The translations under genes were made by a program, and so were the position numbers. Of a stretch of DNA of 6,683 nt, positions 1 to 6,500 are shown piece by piece. Every line of letters starts with the position of its first letter. The stretch's first letter is position 1. This stretch comes from an uncultured Elusimicrobiales bacterium. GTDB taxonomy: Bacteria > Elusimicrobiota > Elusimicrobia > Elusimicrobiales > Elusimicrobiaceae. The notes under the pieces were generated by a model. That model was not told the DNA's origin. It made no database searches and saw only the letters and a program-made list of their open reading frames with translations. The DNA lies in assembly GCA_944325235.1 (NCBI GenBank), contig CALUZE010000073.1:1-6683 (forward strand). The letters run 5' to 3'.

Positions 1-657
1 CCCTACACGCGCGAAAAAGTATTGGACATTTTTGCCCAATATAATCCTTCCGTATTGGCCAATGCCCAACAAAACAAAGATTATAATGAAATTTTGGAAA
101 GCTTCGTTTCGGCTTATCAGGCTCCGCAAACGCCGGCCAGCCGCTACGAACTGATAGCCGTTGCCCGCAATTTTGATGCTTCCATCCGTTTGCAGGGGCT
201 GACCCAAACGTACGAGGACGCCCTGTTGTATGCCCAATTAAGCGGCGGCTCCGCCGACGGGGCGGAAGAACGCTTCCGCCGGGACTTGTTGCCTTTGTAC
301 GCGCATATTTGGGCGGTTACGGTGCAGCTGCGTGAATACGAATTGCAGGAAACCGAAGCCCGGCTGAAGCAAACCAAGAAGGACAAATCCCTTTCGGACT
401 CGGAACGCACGCAACGCGTGGAACAACTGCGCGTCCGCGCGGACGAATTGGAGCAGGAACTGCGGTCTTTGCAAAAAGACCCGGGTACGCAGTTGGTGGA
501 TGCGGTGGGGGCGTATATCGCCCACATCAACAGCCGATTCGCGGACGCACAAGCCCTTGCCCAAGCGGCCCGCAGCAGCCAAATCGCGGCCGAACAAACC
601 CGCCAAACGGACAATCTGCAAATTAAAACCAAAAACAAAAAGCCGGTCGCCAAATAA
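1..657 (+). CDS. Unrecognised helical/coiled-coil protein, 3' part only
   Basis: The reading frame is open from the first base and ends at TAA 655-657, giving 218 visible residues. The true start lies upstream. The TTG at 22 is only an internal codon, because the frame continues before it (PYTREKV) and no ribosome binding site precedes it. I do not recognise the family. The visible part looks soluble and mostly helical, with no membrane segment. A charged, Glu/Lys/Arg/Gln-rich stretch at about residues 108-160 of the visible part (roughly bases 320-480) looks like a coiled coil. A second Ala/Gln-rich helical stretch follows, then a polar, lysine-rich tail ending KNKKPVAK. An N-terminal signal or anchor cannot be judged because that end is missing. 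The stop lies 60 bases before secA, so co-transcription is likely. No SecM-type arrest motif is visible at the C-terminus. A real gene is likely; its function is unknown. Confidence 0.8.
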   Translation, partial: PYTREKVLDIFAQYNPSVLANAQQNKDYNEILESFVSAYQAPQTPASRYELIAVARNFDASIRLQGLTQTYEDALLYAQLSGGSADGAEERFRRDLLPLYAHIWAVTVQLREYELQETEARLKQTKKDKSLSDSERTQRVEQLRVRADELEQELRSLQKDPGTQLVDAVGAYIAHINSRFADAQALAQAARSSQIAAEQTRQTDNLQIKTKNKKPVAK

Positions 658-714
658 TCGTTCCGCTCCGCCCGGAGTGTACCGCCATGCCGTTATTTTA
701 TGTAAAAGGAACGA
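658..714 (+). promoter_or_regulatory. Predicted mRNA fold masking the secA ribosome binding site
   Basis: Bases 658-664 (TCGTTCC) are a perfect reverse complement of 708-714 (GGAACGA). This gives a 7-bp stem whose 3' arm contains the GGA core of the secA Shine-Dalgarno. Inside it, 665-669 (GCTCC) can pair with 674-678 (GGAGT), with one G-U pair and a four-base loop, hiding a second GGAG. The outer stem begins one base after the TAA of the upstream gene. A ribosome terminating there would cover the 5' arms and could open both stems. Inference: secA translation is coupled to translation of the upstream gene. The pairing is seen directly in the sequence; its formation in RNA and its function are not shown. 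The outer stem closes a large loop, so its stability is uncertain. Confidence 0.4.
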
Positions 715-725
715 AATATGATTAA
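687..725 (+). CDS. Possible 12-residue leader peptide overlapping secA start
   Basis: ATG 687-689 opens a 12-codon frame (MPLFYVKGTKYD) that stops at TAA 723-725, five bases past the first base of the secA ATG. A GGAG at 674-677 lies nine bases before this ATG, an acceptable Shine-Dalgarno distance. Ribosomes ending here would sit on the secA start, so the frame could feed secA by reinitiation. At 12 residues it is too short to leave the ribosome tunnel, so it cannot itself sense export. A frame this short could easily arise by chance; the case rests on the ribosome site and the overlap. Confidence 0.22.
   Translation: MPLFYVKGTKYD
704..710 (+). promoter_or_regulatory. Ribosome binding site of secA
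   Basis: AAAAGGA ends seven bases before ATG 718, good spacing for a Shine-Dalgarno, and it supports 718 as the start. Its GGA also lies in the 3' arm of the predicted 658-664/708-714 stem, so access to it may be controlled. Confidence 0.75.
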
Positions 726-3312
726 AACTGTAATTGATAAAATTTTTGGAACCAAAAGCGAACGCGACCTGAAAAAAATCCAACATTATGTAGACGACGC
801 CAACAAATTCAGCGCCGAATTTGAAAAACTCTCCGACGACCAATTAAAAGCCAAAACGCCGGAATTTAAAGACCGCCTGGCCAAAGGCGAAACGCTGGAC
901 CAGCTGCTGCCCGAGGCTTTTGCCGTGGTGCGCGAAGCGGCCCGGCGCGTGATTGGCCTGCGCCCGTACGACGTACAGTTGTTGGGCGGTATTGTGTTGC
1001 ACCAAGGCAAAATTGCCGAAATGGGCACCGGCGAAGGGAAAACGCTGGTGGCGGTGCTTCCTTCCTATTTGAACGCGTTAACCGGCAAAGGCGTGCACGT
1101 GGTCACCGTCAACGACTACCTGGCCCGCCGCGACCGCCAATGGATGGGTCCCATTCACGAATTTTTGGGCCTTACCGTGGGATATATTAACCACGATATG
1201 GACAGCAACGAACGCCGCGAAATGTACGCCAAGGACATTACTTATGTAACCAATAACGAGCTGGGCTTTGACTACTTGCGCGACAATATGGTCATCAACC
1301 GTGCTGACCGCGTGCTGCGCCGGCTGAACTATTGTATCGTGGACGAAGTAGACTCCATTTTAATTGACGAGGCCCGCACCCCGCTGATTATTTCCGGCCC
1401 GTCCGAACAAAGCACCGACAAATATTACATCGTCAACCGCCTGATTCCTTCGTTAAAAGTCCGTATGATTACGGAAAAAGACGAAGTAAAAGCCAAGTAC
1501 GAAGGTATTAAATTGGACGAAGGCGTGGACGCCATTATTGACGAAAAAGCCCACACGGCTACCCTGACGGATACGGGTATTGCCAAGGCCGAAAAGTTTT
1601 TGAACGTATCCAATCTGTATAACGATGTGGAATCCGAATGGGTGCACCACATCAACCAGGCCCTGCGCGCGCACCACTTGTACGAGCGCGACGTGGATTA
1701 CGTGGTAAAAGACGGCGAAGTCATCATCGTGGATGAATTTACCGGCCGCTTGATGCCGGGCCGCCGCTGGAGCGACGGGCTGCACCAAGCCGTGGAAGCC
1801 AAAGAAGGCCTGCAAATTAAAGAAGAAAACCAGACCTTGGCCACCATCACCTTTCAGAATTTCTTTAAACTGTACAAAAAACTCTCCGGTATGACGGGTA
1901 CCGCCATGACGGAAGCCAACGAATTCTGGCAGATTTACAAATTGGACGTGGTGGAAATCCGCCCGAACAAACCCTCCAAACGCATTGACTACCCGGACCT
2001 GGTGTACTTGACCGAACGGGAAAAATTCAACGCCATTGTGGACGAAGTGGAACATTTGTGGAAGCAGGGCGCCCCGGTGCTGGTGGGTACGCGTTCCATT
2101 GAAAAGTCGGAAAAACTCAGCCATATGCTGCGCGCCAAAGGCATTCCGCACAAAGTGTTGAACGCCAAATACCACGAAATGGAAGCCCAAATCATCAGCC
2201 AGGCCGGCCGCAAAGGGGCGGTGACCATCGCCACCAACATGGCAGGCCGCGGTACGGACATTGTGTTGGGCGGCAACCCGGCCGACCCCGAAGAACAAAA
2301 GCAGGTGGTGGCGTTGGGCGGTTTGCACGTCATCGGCAGCGAACGGCACGAATCGCGCCGTATTGATAACCAGCTGCGCGGCCGCTGTGCCCGCCAGGGC
2401 GACCCGGGCTGCTCCCGCTTTTACATTTCGCTGGATGACGAACTGATGCGTTTGTTTGCCAACACCACCAAAATCGCGTCCATTTTAAGCACGATGGGGA
2501 TGAAGGAAGGCGAAGCCATTGAATCGCGCCTGATGACGCGCCAGATTGAAAGCGCCCAGCGCATGGTGGAAGGCCGCAACTTTGATATCCGCAAACAGTT
2601 GCTGGATTACGATAAAGTGATGAACCAGCAGCGCACCGCCATTTACGGCTTGCGCAACGCCATCTTGGACGGCGAAAATATGGCCGAAAAGTCCATGCAG
2701 ATGATGGAAGAAATCGTGGACGAACTCGTGGAACAGTATTATCATCCGTCCCATTTGCAGCATTGCGATTTTGATGCGTTAAACGTCAATTTGCGCAATT
2801 TCTTCCCCGGAGATTTCCACTTTACGGCCGAAAATGTCGGCCGCAAATCGCACGACCAACTGGTGGATGAAATTATGGCCCAGGTAAAAGATTTGTACCA
2901 GGCGCGCGTGTTGTATTTTACCGAACAAGGCATCAACTTCTCCGAAATTGAACGGATGTTGCTGCTGCAAATTATAGACAACGCCTGGAAGCAAAATCTG
3001 TACGAGCTGGACCAACTGCAAAACAGCGTCAGCCTGCGCGGCTATGCCCAAAAGGACCCGCTGATTGAGTACCAAAAAGAATCGTATAAGCTCTATTCTT
3101 CCATGCTCAACCGCGTACGCGATTTGATGGTCAGCTATATCTTCCGCCTGCAGCTCCCGCCCCGCCGCACCGCGGCAGAACGCGCCCAGGCGGCCGCCGC
3201 CAAAAACCCGGACCGCTCGTCCGCGCCTGTTTCCAAACACATCGGGCGTAACGACCCGTGCCCGTGCGGAAGCGGCAAGAAATACAAAAAATGCTGTGGA
3301 GCCAATTTATGA
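718..3312 (+). CDS. secA: Protein translocase ATPase subunit SecA
   Basis: SecA is the ATPase that binds preproteins and pushes them through SecYEG at the inner membrane. The 864-residue product is full length (E. coli 901, B. subtilis 841) and begins like family members (MIKTVIDKIFGTKSERD). Walker A is GTGEGKT at 103-109, with the lysine at 108 as in E. coli. Walker B is DEVD at 209-212, followed by DEAR at 217-220. The preprotein cross-linking region is about 225-365. GMTGTA (391-396), GTRS (457-460), TNMAGRGTDI (506-515) and motif VI QLRGRCARQGD (552-562) mark the two-part motor; R556 and R559 are the expected arginine fingers. The helical scaffold and wing domains follow (about 600-815), then a flexible Ala/Arg/Pro linker and a zinc-binding tail with C848, C850, C859 and C860 (CxC-x8-CC). 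Motif VI has Cys-Ala where Ser-Gly is common. The start is set by the ribosome site at 704-710. The stop overlaps the next ATG by four bases (ATGA), indicating translational coupling. Confidence 0.98.
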   Translation: MIKTVIDKIFGTKSERDLKKIQHYVDDANKFSAEFEKLSDDQLKAKTPEFKDRLAKGETLDQLLPEAFAVVREAARRVIGLRPYDVQLLGGIVLHQGKIAEMGTGEGKTLVAVLPSYLNALTGKGVHVVTVNDYLARRDRQWMGPIHEFLGLTVGYINHDMDSNERREMYAKDITYVTNNELGFDYLRDNMVINRADRVLRRLNYCIVDEVDSILIDEARTPLIISGPSEQSTDKYYIVNRLIPSLKVRMITEKDEVKAKYEGIKLDEGVDAIIDEKAHTATLTDTGIAKAEKFLNVSNLYNDVESEWVHHINQALRAHHLYERDVDYVVKDGEVIIVDEFTGRLMPGRRWSDGLHQAVEAKEGLQIKEENQTLATITFQNFFKLYKKLSGMTGTAMTEANEFWQIYKLDVVEIRPNKPSKRIDYPDLVYLTEREKFNAIVDEVEHLWKQGAPVLVGTRSIEKSEKLSHMLRAKGIPHKVLNAKYHEMEAQIISQAGRKGAVTIATNMAGRGTDIVLGGNPADPEEQKQVVALGGLHVIGSERHESRRIDNQLRGRCARQGDPGCSRFYISLDDELMRLFANTTKIASILSTMGMKEGEAIESRLMTRQIESAQRMVEGRNFDIRKQLLDYDKVMNQQRTAIYGLRNAILDGENMAEKSMQMMEEIVDELVEQYYHPSHLQHCDFDALNVNLRNFFPGDFHFTAENVGRKSHDQLVDEIMAQVKDLYQARVLYFTEQGINFSEIERMLLLQIIDNAWKQNLYELDQLQNSVSLRGYAQKDPLIEYQKESYKLYSSMLNRVRDLMVSYIFRLQLPPRRTAAERAQAAAAKNPDRSSAPVSKHIGRNDPCPCGSGKKYKKCCGANL
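3297..3301 (+). promoter_or_regulatory. Ribosome binding site setting the start at 3309
   Basis: TGGAG, inside the last codons of secA, ends seven bases before ATG 3309. In-frame upstream candidates (ATG 3291, GTG 3258) lack such a site and would put secA-frame shadow sequence in front of the hydrophobic segment. This favours 3309. Confidence 0.6.
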
Positions 3313-3740
3313 AAGCTAAAATAAAAGCCGCCTGCTTGTTGGTTTGCGCATTGGGGGTGTTATTGCTGATTCCGGTTTTTTTAAGCAAAGACGAACCGAT
3401 TGCGGTATCCGTGCCGCTGTTGGACGCCGCCCAAATAAAAGCGCAAGAAGAAGAAGCGCAAAAAGCCGCCGCCCAAGCGGCCGAACAAGCCAAACGGCGC
3501 CGGATGTATTCGTGCACGGTGGACGAAGACTGTATTATCGTGGACCAAGACCCGTGCGGATGTCTGGTAGGGCCCCAGGGTGTTGTTTCCATCAATGCGG
3601 CCTACACGTTGGATTTTAACAAACAGCAATCCAACCAGATCACCAAAGCCTGCCCGGAAGGCGCGCCTTCTACGGAAAAAGAATGCAGCCCCACCGCCCG
3701 GGCCGTGTGTGAACACAATTACTGCAAGATCGTTTATTAA
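3309..3740 (+). CDS. Small membrane-anchored, eight-cysteine exported protein
   Basis: The 143-residue product has a basic N-terminus (MKAKIK) and one hydrophobic segment at about residues 7-25. A helical Ala/Glu/Gln-rich linker (about 38-62) and RRR (63-65) follow. The C-terminal domain carries eight cysteines, at 69, 75, 83, 85, 115, 126, 134 and 139. The even number and the position after a signal-like segment suggest up to four disulfide bonds outside the cytoplasm. The pattern CTVDEDC...CGC...INAAY...C...C...AVCEHNYC resembles, from memory, small secreted domains with a CxxDxDC start and a final CxxxxC in various Gram-negative bacteria. No assigned function is recalled. No lipobox suits the cysteines at 9 or 13, and no clear signal peptidase I site follows, so a retained anchor is likelier than release. 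It overlaps secA by four bases and ends eight bases before lnt. Confidence 0.82.
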   Translation: MKAKIKAACLLVCALGVLLLIPVFLSKDEPIAVSVPLLDAAQIKAQEEEAQKAAAQAAEQAKRRRMYSCTVDEDCIIVDQDPCGCLVGPQGVVSINAAYTLDFNKQQSNQITKACPEGAPSTEKECSPTARAVCEHNYCKIVY

Positions 3741-3748
3741 TTAGCACT

Positions 3749-5386
3749 ATGCGCGCATTCAGACAAAGCTTTACGGAACAAGATGCCCGGGAAAAACGCC
3801 CTTTCGGGGCGTGGCTGTACGGGGGCGTAAATACCCTGGGGCGGTATCTTTTTCTGCTGGTGTGCGCGGCGGCTTCCGCCTGGCTGATTTACCAGAGCTA
3901 TCCGGGCCAATCGCACCACGAGCTGGCGTGGTTTGCCCTGGCGCCTTTTATTTGGGGAGTGACCAAAACCAAGGGGTTTTGGTCCTCTTTTTTATACAGC
4001 TGGCTGACGGGTTTTTTGTTTAATGCCGGCATTTTTTATTGGATTTACTACACCTGCCTGCACGGGGGCGGCCTTTCCAAAGGGCTGTCTTTGGCGGCTT
4101 GGCTGGGGTTAGCCGGCCTGATGGCCGTGCAGTTTGCCCTGTTTGGCGGCAGCTGTTATTACTTAAAAAAGACGGGCGGCTTCTTCCCGCTGCTGGCGGC
4201 ATGCGGGTTTGTGGCGTGGGAATGGCTGCACCAAACGCTGGCTTTTTACGGGCTGGGGTTCCCGTGGGTGATGTTGGGGTATACCCAATGGAACGCACCG
4301 GAAATGCTGCAGCTGGCCGCGTTTACGGGCGTGTACGGCATCAGCTTTGTGGTGGCCTTTATCGGGGCTTCGCTGGGGTGGGCGTTTGCCACGCCCGGCG
4401 TGAAAGACGGCATGAAACATATGGTGGGTGCCGCCGTGTTGTTTTTGGGCGTGTACGGTTTTGGGCACTATGTCTTGCCGTCCACTCCGCAGGAACAGGT
4501 GCCGCCGCATCAGCCGCTGCTCAGCCTGCGCATTGCTTTAATTCAGCCCAATATTGACCAATATAAAAAATGGAGCCCGGCCTACGAAGAAGAAATTTTA
4601 ACCACGTTAAACCAAATGGGCCTGTCGTTACAGGACAAATCCGTCCGCCTGATTGCCTGGCCGGAAAGCGCCGTGCCGGGCGCCTTGACCGAAGAACCGT
4701 ATTGGACACTCTTTCAAAACATCGGCGCGGAAACGGGGGCCTATCAGTTTATCGGTTCCAACATTACCGGCGAAGACGGCAAACAATACGTGGGAGCGTA
4801 TTTGCTGCCGCCCCAGGACGGCGCACTGCAGAGCTACCGCAAAATAAAACTGGTGCCGTTTGGGGAATATATCCCGCTAGAAAATACCGTCCGCTCGCTT
4901 TTTAAGGATGTGGAAGTGCTGGGCGAACTCGGCACCTTTACGCCGGGCCCGCGCGGCCAAAAACCGTTGGATTTGGGCGGCGTAGAGGCAGGGGCCACCA
5001 TTTGCTACGAATCCATTTACCCGCAGCTGTGGCGGGCACAAAATTTGCAAGGGGCTAAATTTTTTGTAAACATCACCAACGACGCCTGGTTCTTCAAAAC
5101 AGCCGCGCCGTACCAGCATTTTGCGGTGAACGTGTTGCGCGCGGTGGAAACCGGACGCCCGGTTTTGCGCGCGGCCAACACCGGTTTTTCCGCGGTGATA
5201 GATCCGTTCGGCCGCGTGCACGAAAAGTCCGCCTTGTTTACGCAGGAAATTTTACGCACGGACATAGCACTGCCTGTGGGCGAGCGGGTGAATTTTTACA
5301 CACAATGGGGCGATTGGTTCGCCTGGCTGTGTGCGGCGTTTTATTTTACGCTGTTAATTTCCACGATGGTTTTTACGTATGAATAA
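3749..5386 (+). CDS. lnt: Apolipoprotein N-acyltransferase Lnt
   Basis: Lnt moves an acyl chain from a phospholipid to the N-terminal cysteine of diacylated lipoproteins, the last maturation step, at the periplasmic face of the inner membrane. The 545-residue protein (E. coli 512) has a cytosolic N-terminus of about 30 residues. Several membrane segments follow (about 32-50, 56-72, 78-104, 114-137, 145-165, 186-213, 225-243), then a nitrilase-fold domain (about 260-508) and a last membrane helix (about 520-542). The catalytic triad is visible: E306 in WPES (302-region AWPESAVP), K365 in YRKIKLVPFGEY, and C419 in ICYES. These match E267, K335 and C387 of E. coli. E421 and the FGE glutamate 373 are also present. 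No strong Shine-Dalgarno precedes ATG 3749, which lies eight bases after the preceding stop, so reinitiation is likely. The 3' end overlaps prfB by eight bases. Its presence implies a diderm with triacylated lipoproteins. Confidence 0.96.
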   Translation: MRAFRQSFTEQDAREKRPFGAWLYGGVNTLGRYLFLLVCAAASAWLIYQSYPGQSHHELAWFALAPFIWGVTKTKGFWSSFLYSWLTGFLFNAGIFYWIYYTCLHGGGLSKGLSLAAWLGLAGLMAVQFALFGGSCYYLKKTGGFFPLLAACGFVAWEWLHQTLAFYGLGFPWVMLGYTQWNAPEMLQLAAFTGVYGISFVVAFIGASLGWAFATPGVKDGMKHMVGAAVLFLGVYGFGHYVLPSTPQEQVPPHQPLLSLRIALIQPNIDQYKKWSPAYEEEILTTLNQMGLSLQDKSVRLIAWPESAVPGALTEEPYWTLFQNIGAETGAYQFIGSNITGEDGKQYVGAYLLPPQDGALQSYRKIKLVPFGEYIPLENTVRSLFKDVEVLGELGTFTPGPRGQKPLDLGGVEAGATICYESIYPQLWRAQNLQGAKFFVNITNDAWFFKTAAPYQHFAVNVLRAVETGRPVLRAANTGFSAVIDPFGRVHEKSALFTQEILRTDIALPVGERVNFYTQWGDWFAWLCAAFYFTLLISTMVFTYE

Positions 5387-6500
5387 TAACATTGAATTTA
5401 AAGAAGTAGAAGAAAAAATTGCCGACTTGTCCGCCCGCGTGGCCAAGATAGAATCCATTGACGATATCCCCGGCAAACAGCAGGAATTGGCTGCGTTGCA
5501 GCAGCAATCGGCCGACCCGTCTTTTTGGAACGATACCAAAAAAGCCAAAGACGTCAGCCGCCAGATTGATTTTTTGAAAAACGCAATAGACACCTTCCAT
5601 TCCCTGCGCAAAAAAATGGAAGACGACCGCGCCTGGTTTGATTTGTGCAAGGAAATGCAGGACCAAAACGAACTGGCCGCACTCAACGAGTCTTTACAAG
5701 AAACCGAAAAACAGGTAGCCAAGAAAGAGGGCGAAATCCGCCTGTCGGACCCGAACGACAAACTAAACGCCATTTTGACCATTCACGCCGGGGCCGGCGG
5801 TACGGAATCGTGCGATTGGGCGCAAATGCTGGTGCGGATGTACACGCGCTGGGCGGAACAGCACGGATTTAAATTTTCGGTGCTGGACGCACAGCCGGGG
5901 GACGAAGCCGGCATCAAAACCTTGAGCGCCATGGTGGAAGGCCCGTTTGCATACGGGTATTTAAAAGGGGAAAACGGCGTGCACCGCCTGGTGCGCGTGT
6001 CGCCTTTTGACGCCAACGCCCGCCGCCACACGTCTTTTGCGTCGTGCGATGTGCTGCCCGACATTGACGAAGACATCAACATTGAAATCCCGGAAAAAGA
6101 CATCCAGCTGGAAACTTCCCGCGCCGGCGGCCACGGCGGCCAGAACGTAAACAAAGTGGAATCGGCCGTGCGCCTGCTGCACATTCCTACGGGGATTGTG
6201 GTCTCCTGCCGCATTGAACGCAGCCAGCTGCAAAACCGCCAAACCGCTATGAAAATGCTCAAAGCGCGCTTGTACGAAATGGAAATGGACAAAAAACGCA
6301 GCGAGGCCGAAAAACGCTACGGCCAAAAAGGCGAAATTGCGTGGGGGCACCAAATCCGCTCGTACGTTTTTATGCCGTACCAACTGGTGAAAGATTTGCG
6401 CACAGGCTATGAAACCTCGCAGATTAACGCCGTGATGGACGGCGATTTGGACCCGTTCATTTTTGCGTTTTTAAATTACGAAGCCGAACACAAAAAATAA
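5379..6500 (+). CDS. prfB: Peptide chain release factor 2
   Basis: RF2 reads UAA and UGA stop codons in the ribosomal A site and triggers release of the finished protein. The 373-residue product (E. coli 365) has the family layout: a helical N-terminal domain (about 1-115), the codon-recognition domain with the RF2-specific tripeptide SPF at 208-210, which separates it from RF1 (PxT), and the catalytic GGQ at 253-255 in SRAGGHGGQNVNKVES. The residue matching E. coli position 246 is alanine (A249), the form usual in efficient RF2. The rest of the superdomain follows through to RTGYETSQ and the C-terminus. The gene reads in one frame with no internal stop. At the position of the E. coli frameshift (CTT TGA C) it has ATT GAC (5457-5462) and no upstream AGGGGG-like site. 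The start overlaps the end of lnt by eight bases with only weak ribosome-site sequence, so coupling to lnt is likely. The stop overlaps hemW by one base. Confidence 0.97.
   Translation: MNNNIEFKEVEEKIADLSARVAKIESIDDIPGKQQELAALQQQSADPSFWNDTKKAKDVSRQIDFLKNAIDTFHSLRKKMEDDRAWFDLCKEMQDQNELAALNESLQETEKQVAKKEGEIRLSDPNDKLNAILTIHAGAGGTESCDWAQMLVRMYTRWAEQHGFKFSVLDAQPGDEAGIKTLSAMVEGPFAYGYLKGENGVHRLVRVSPFDANARRHTSFASCDVLPDIDEDINIEIPEKDIQLETSRAGGHGGQNVNKVESAVRLLHIPTGIVVSCRIERSQLQNRQTAMKMLKARLYEMEMDKKRSEAEKRYGQKGEIAWGHQIRSYVFMPYQLVKDLRTGYETSQINAVMDGDLDPFIFAFLNYEAEHKK

Noticed and set aside
22..24. TTG at 22 as the start of the first gene
   Set aside because: The frame is open to the window edge with gene-like codons before it and has no ribosome site.
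601..657. SecM-like translation arrest motif at the end of the upstream protein
   Set aside because: The tail is Lys/Gln/Thr-rich with a single late proline; no FxxxxWIxxxxGIRAGP-like or Arg-Ala-Pro-Pro-like pattern is present.
664..679. Rho-independent terminator between gene 1 and secA
   Set aside because: The hairpin is short, has a G-U pair and is followed by TACCGCC rather than a T run.
658..717. Promoter for secA in the gap
   Set aside because: AT-rich TTATTTTATG at 692-702 could resemble a -10 box, but no -35 partner at proper spacing is convincing.
1453..2349. Long antisense open frame (298 codons) opposite secA, plus other minus-strand frames opposite secA, lnt and prfB
   Set aside because: Composition mirrors the codon pattern of the sense gene, no family motif or ribosome site is seen, and the opposite strand carries well-identified genes.
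3309..3350. Lipoprotein signal in the cysteine-rich protein
   Set aside because: Sequences before C9 and C13 do not form a lipobox, and C9 is too close to the N-terminus with little hydrophobic run before it.
4039..4557. 172-codon + strand frame inside lnt
   Set aside because: It lies out of frame within a clear lnt with full catalytic residues; its Gly/Arg/Ala-rich product is typical of a shifted reading.
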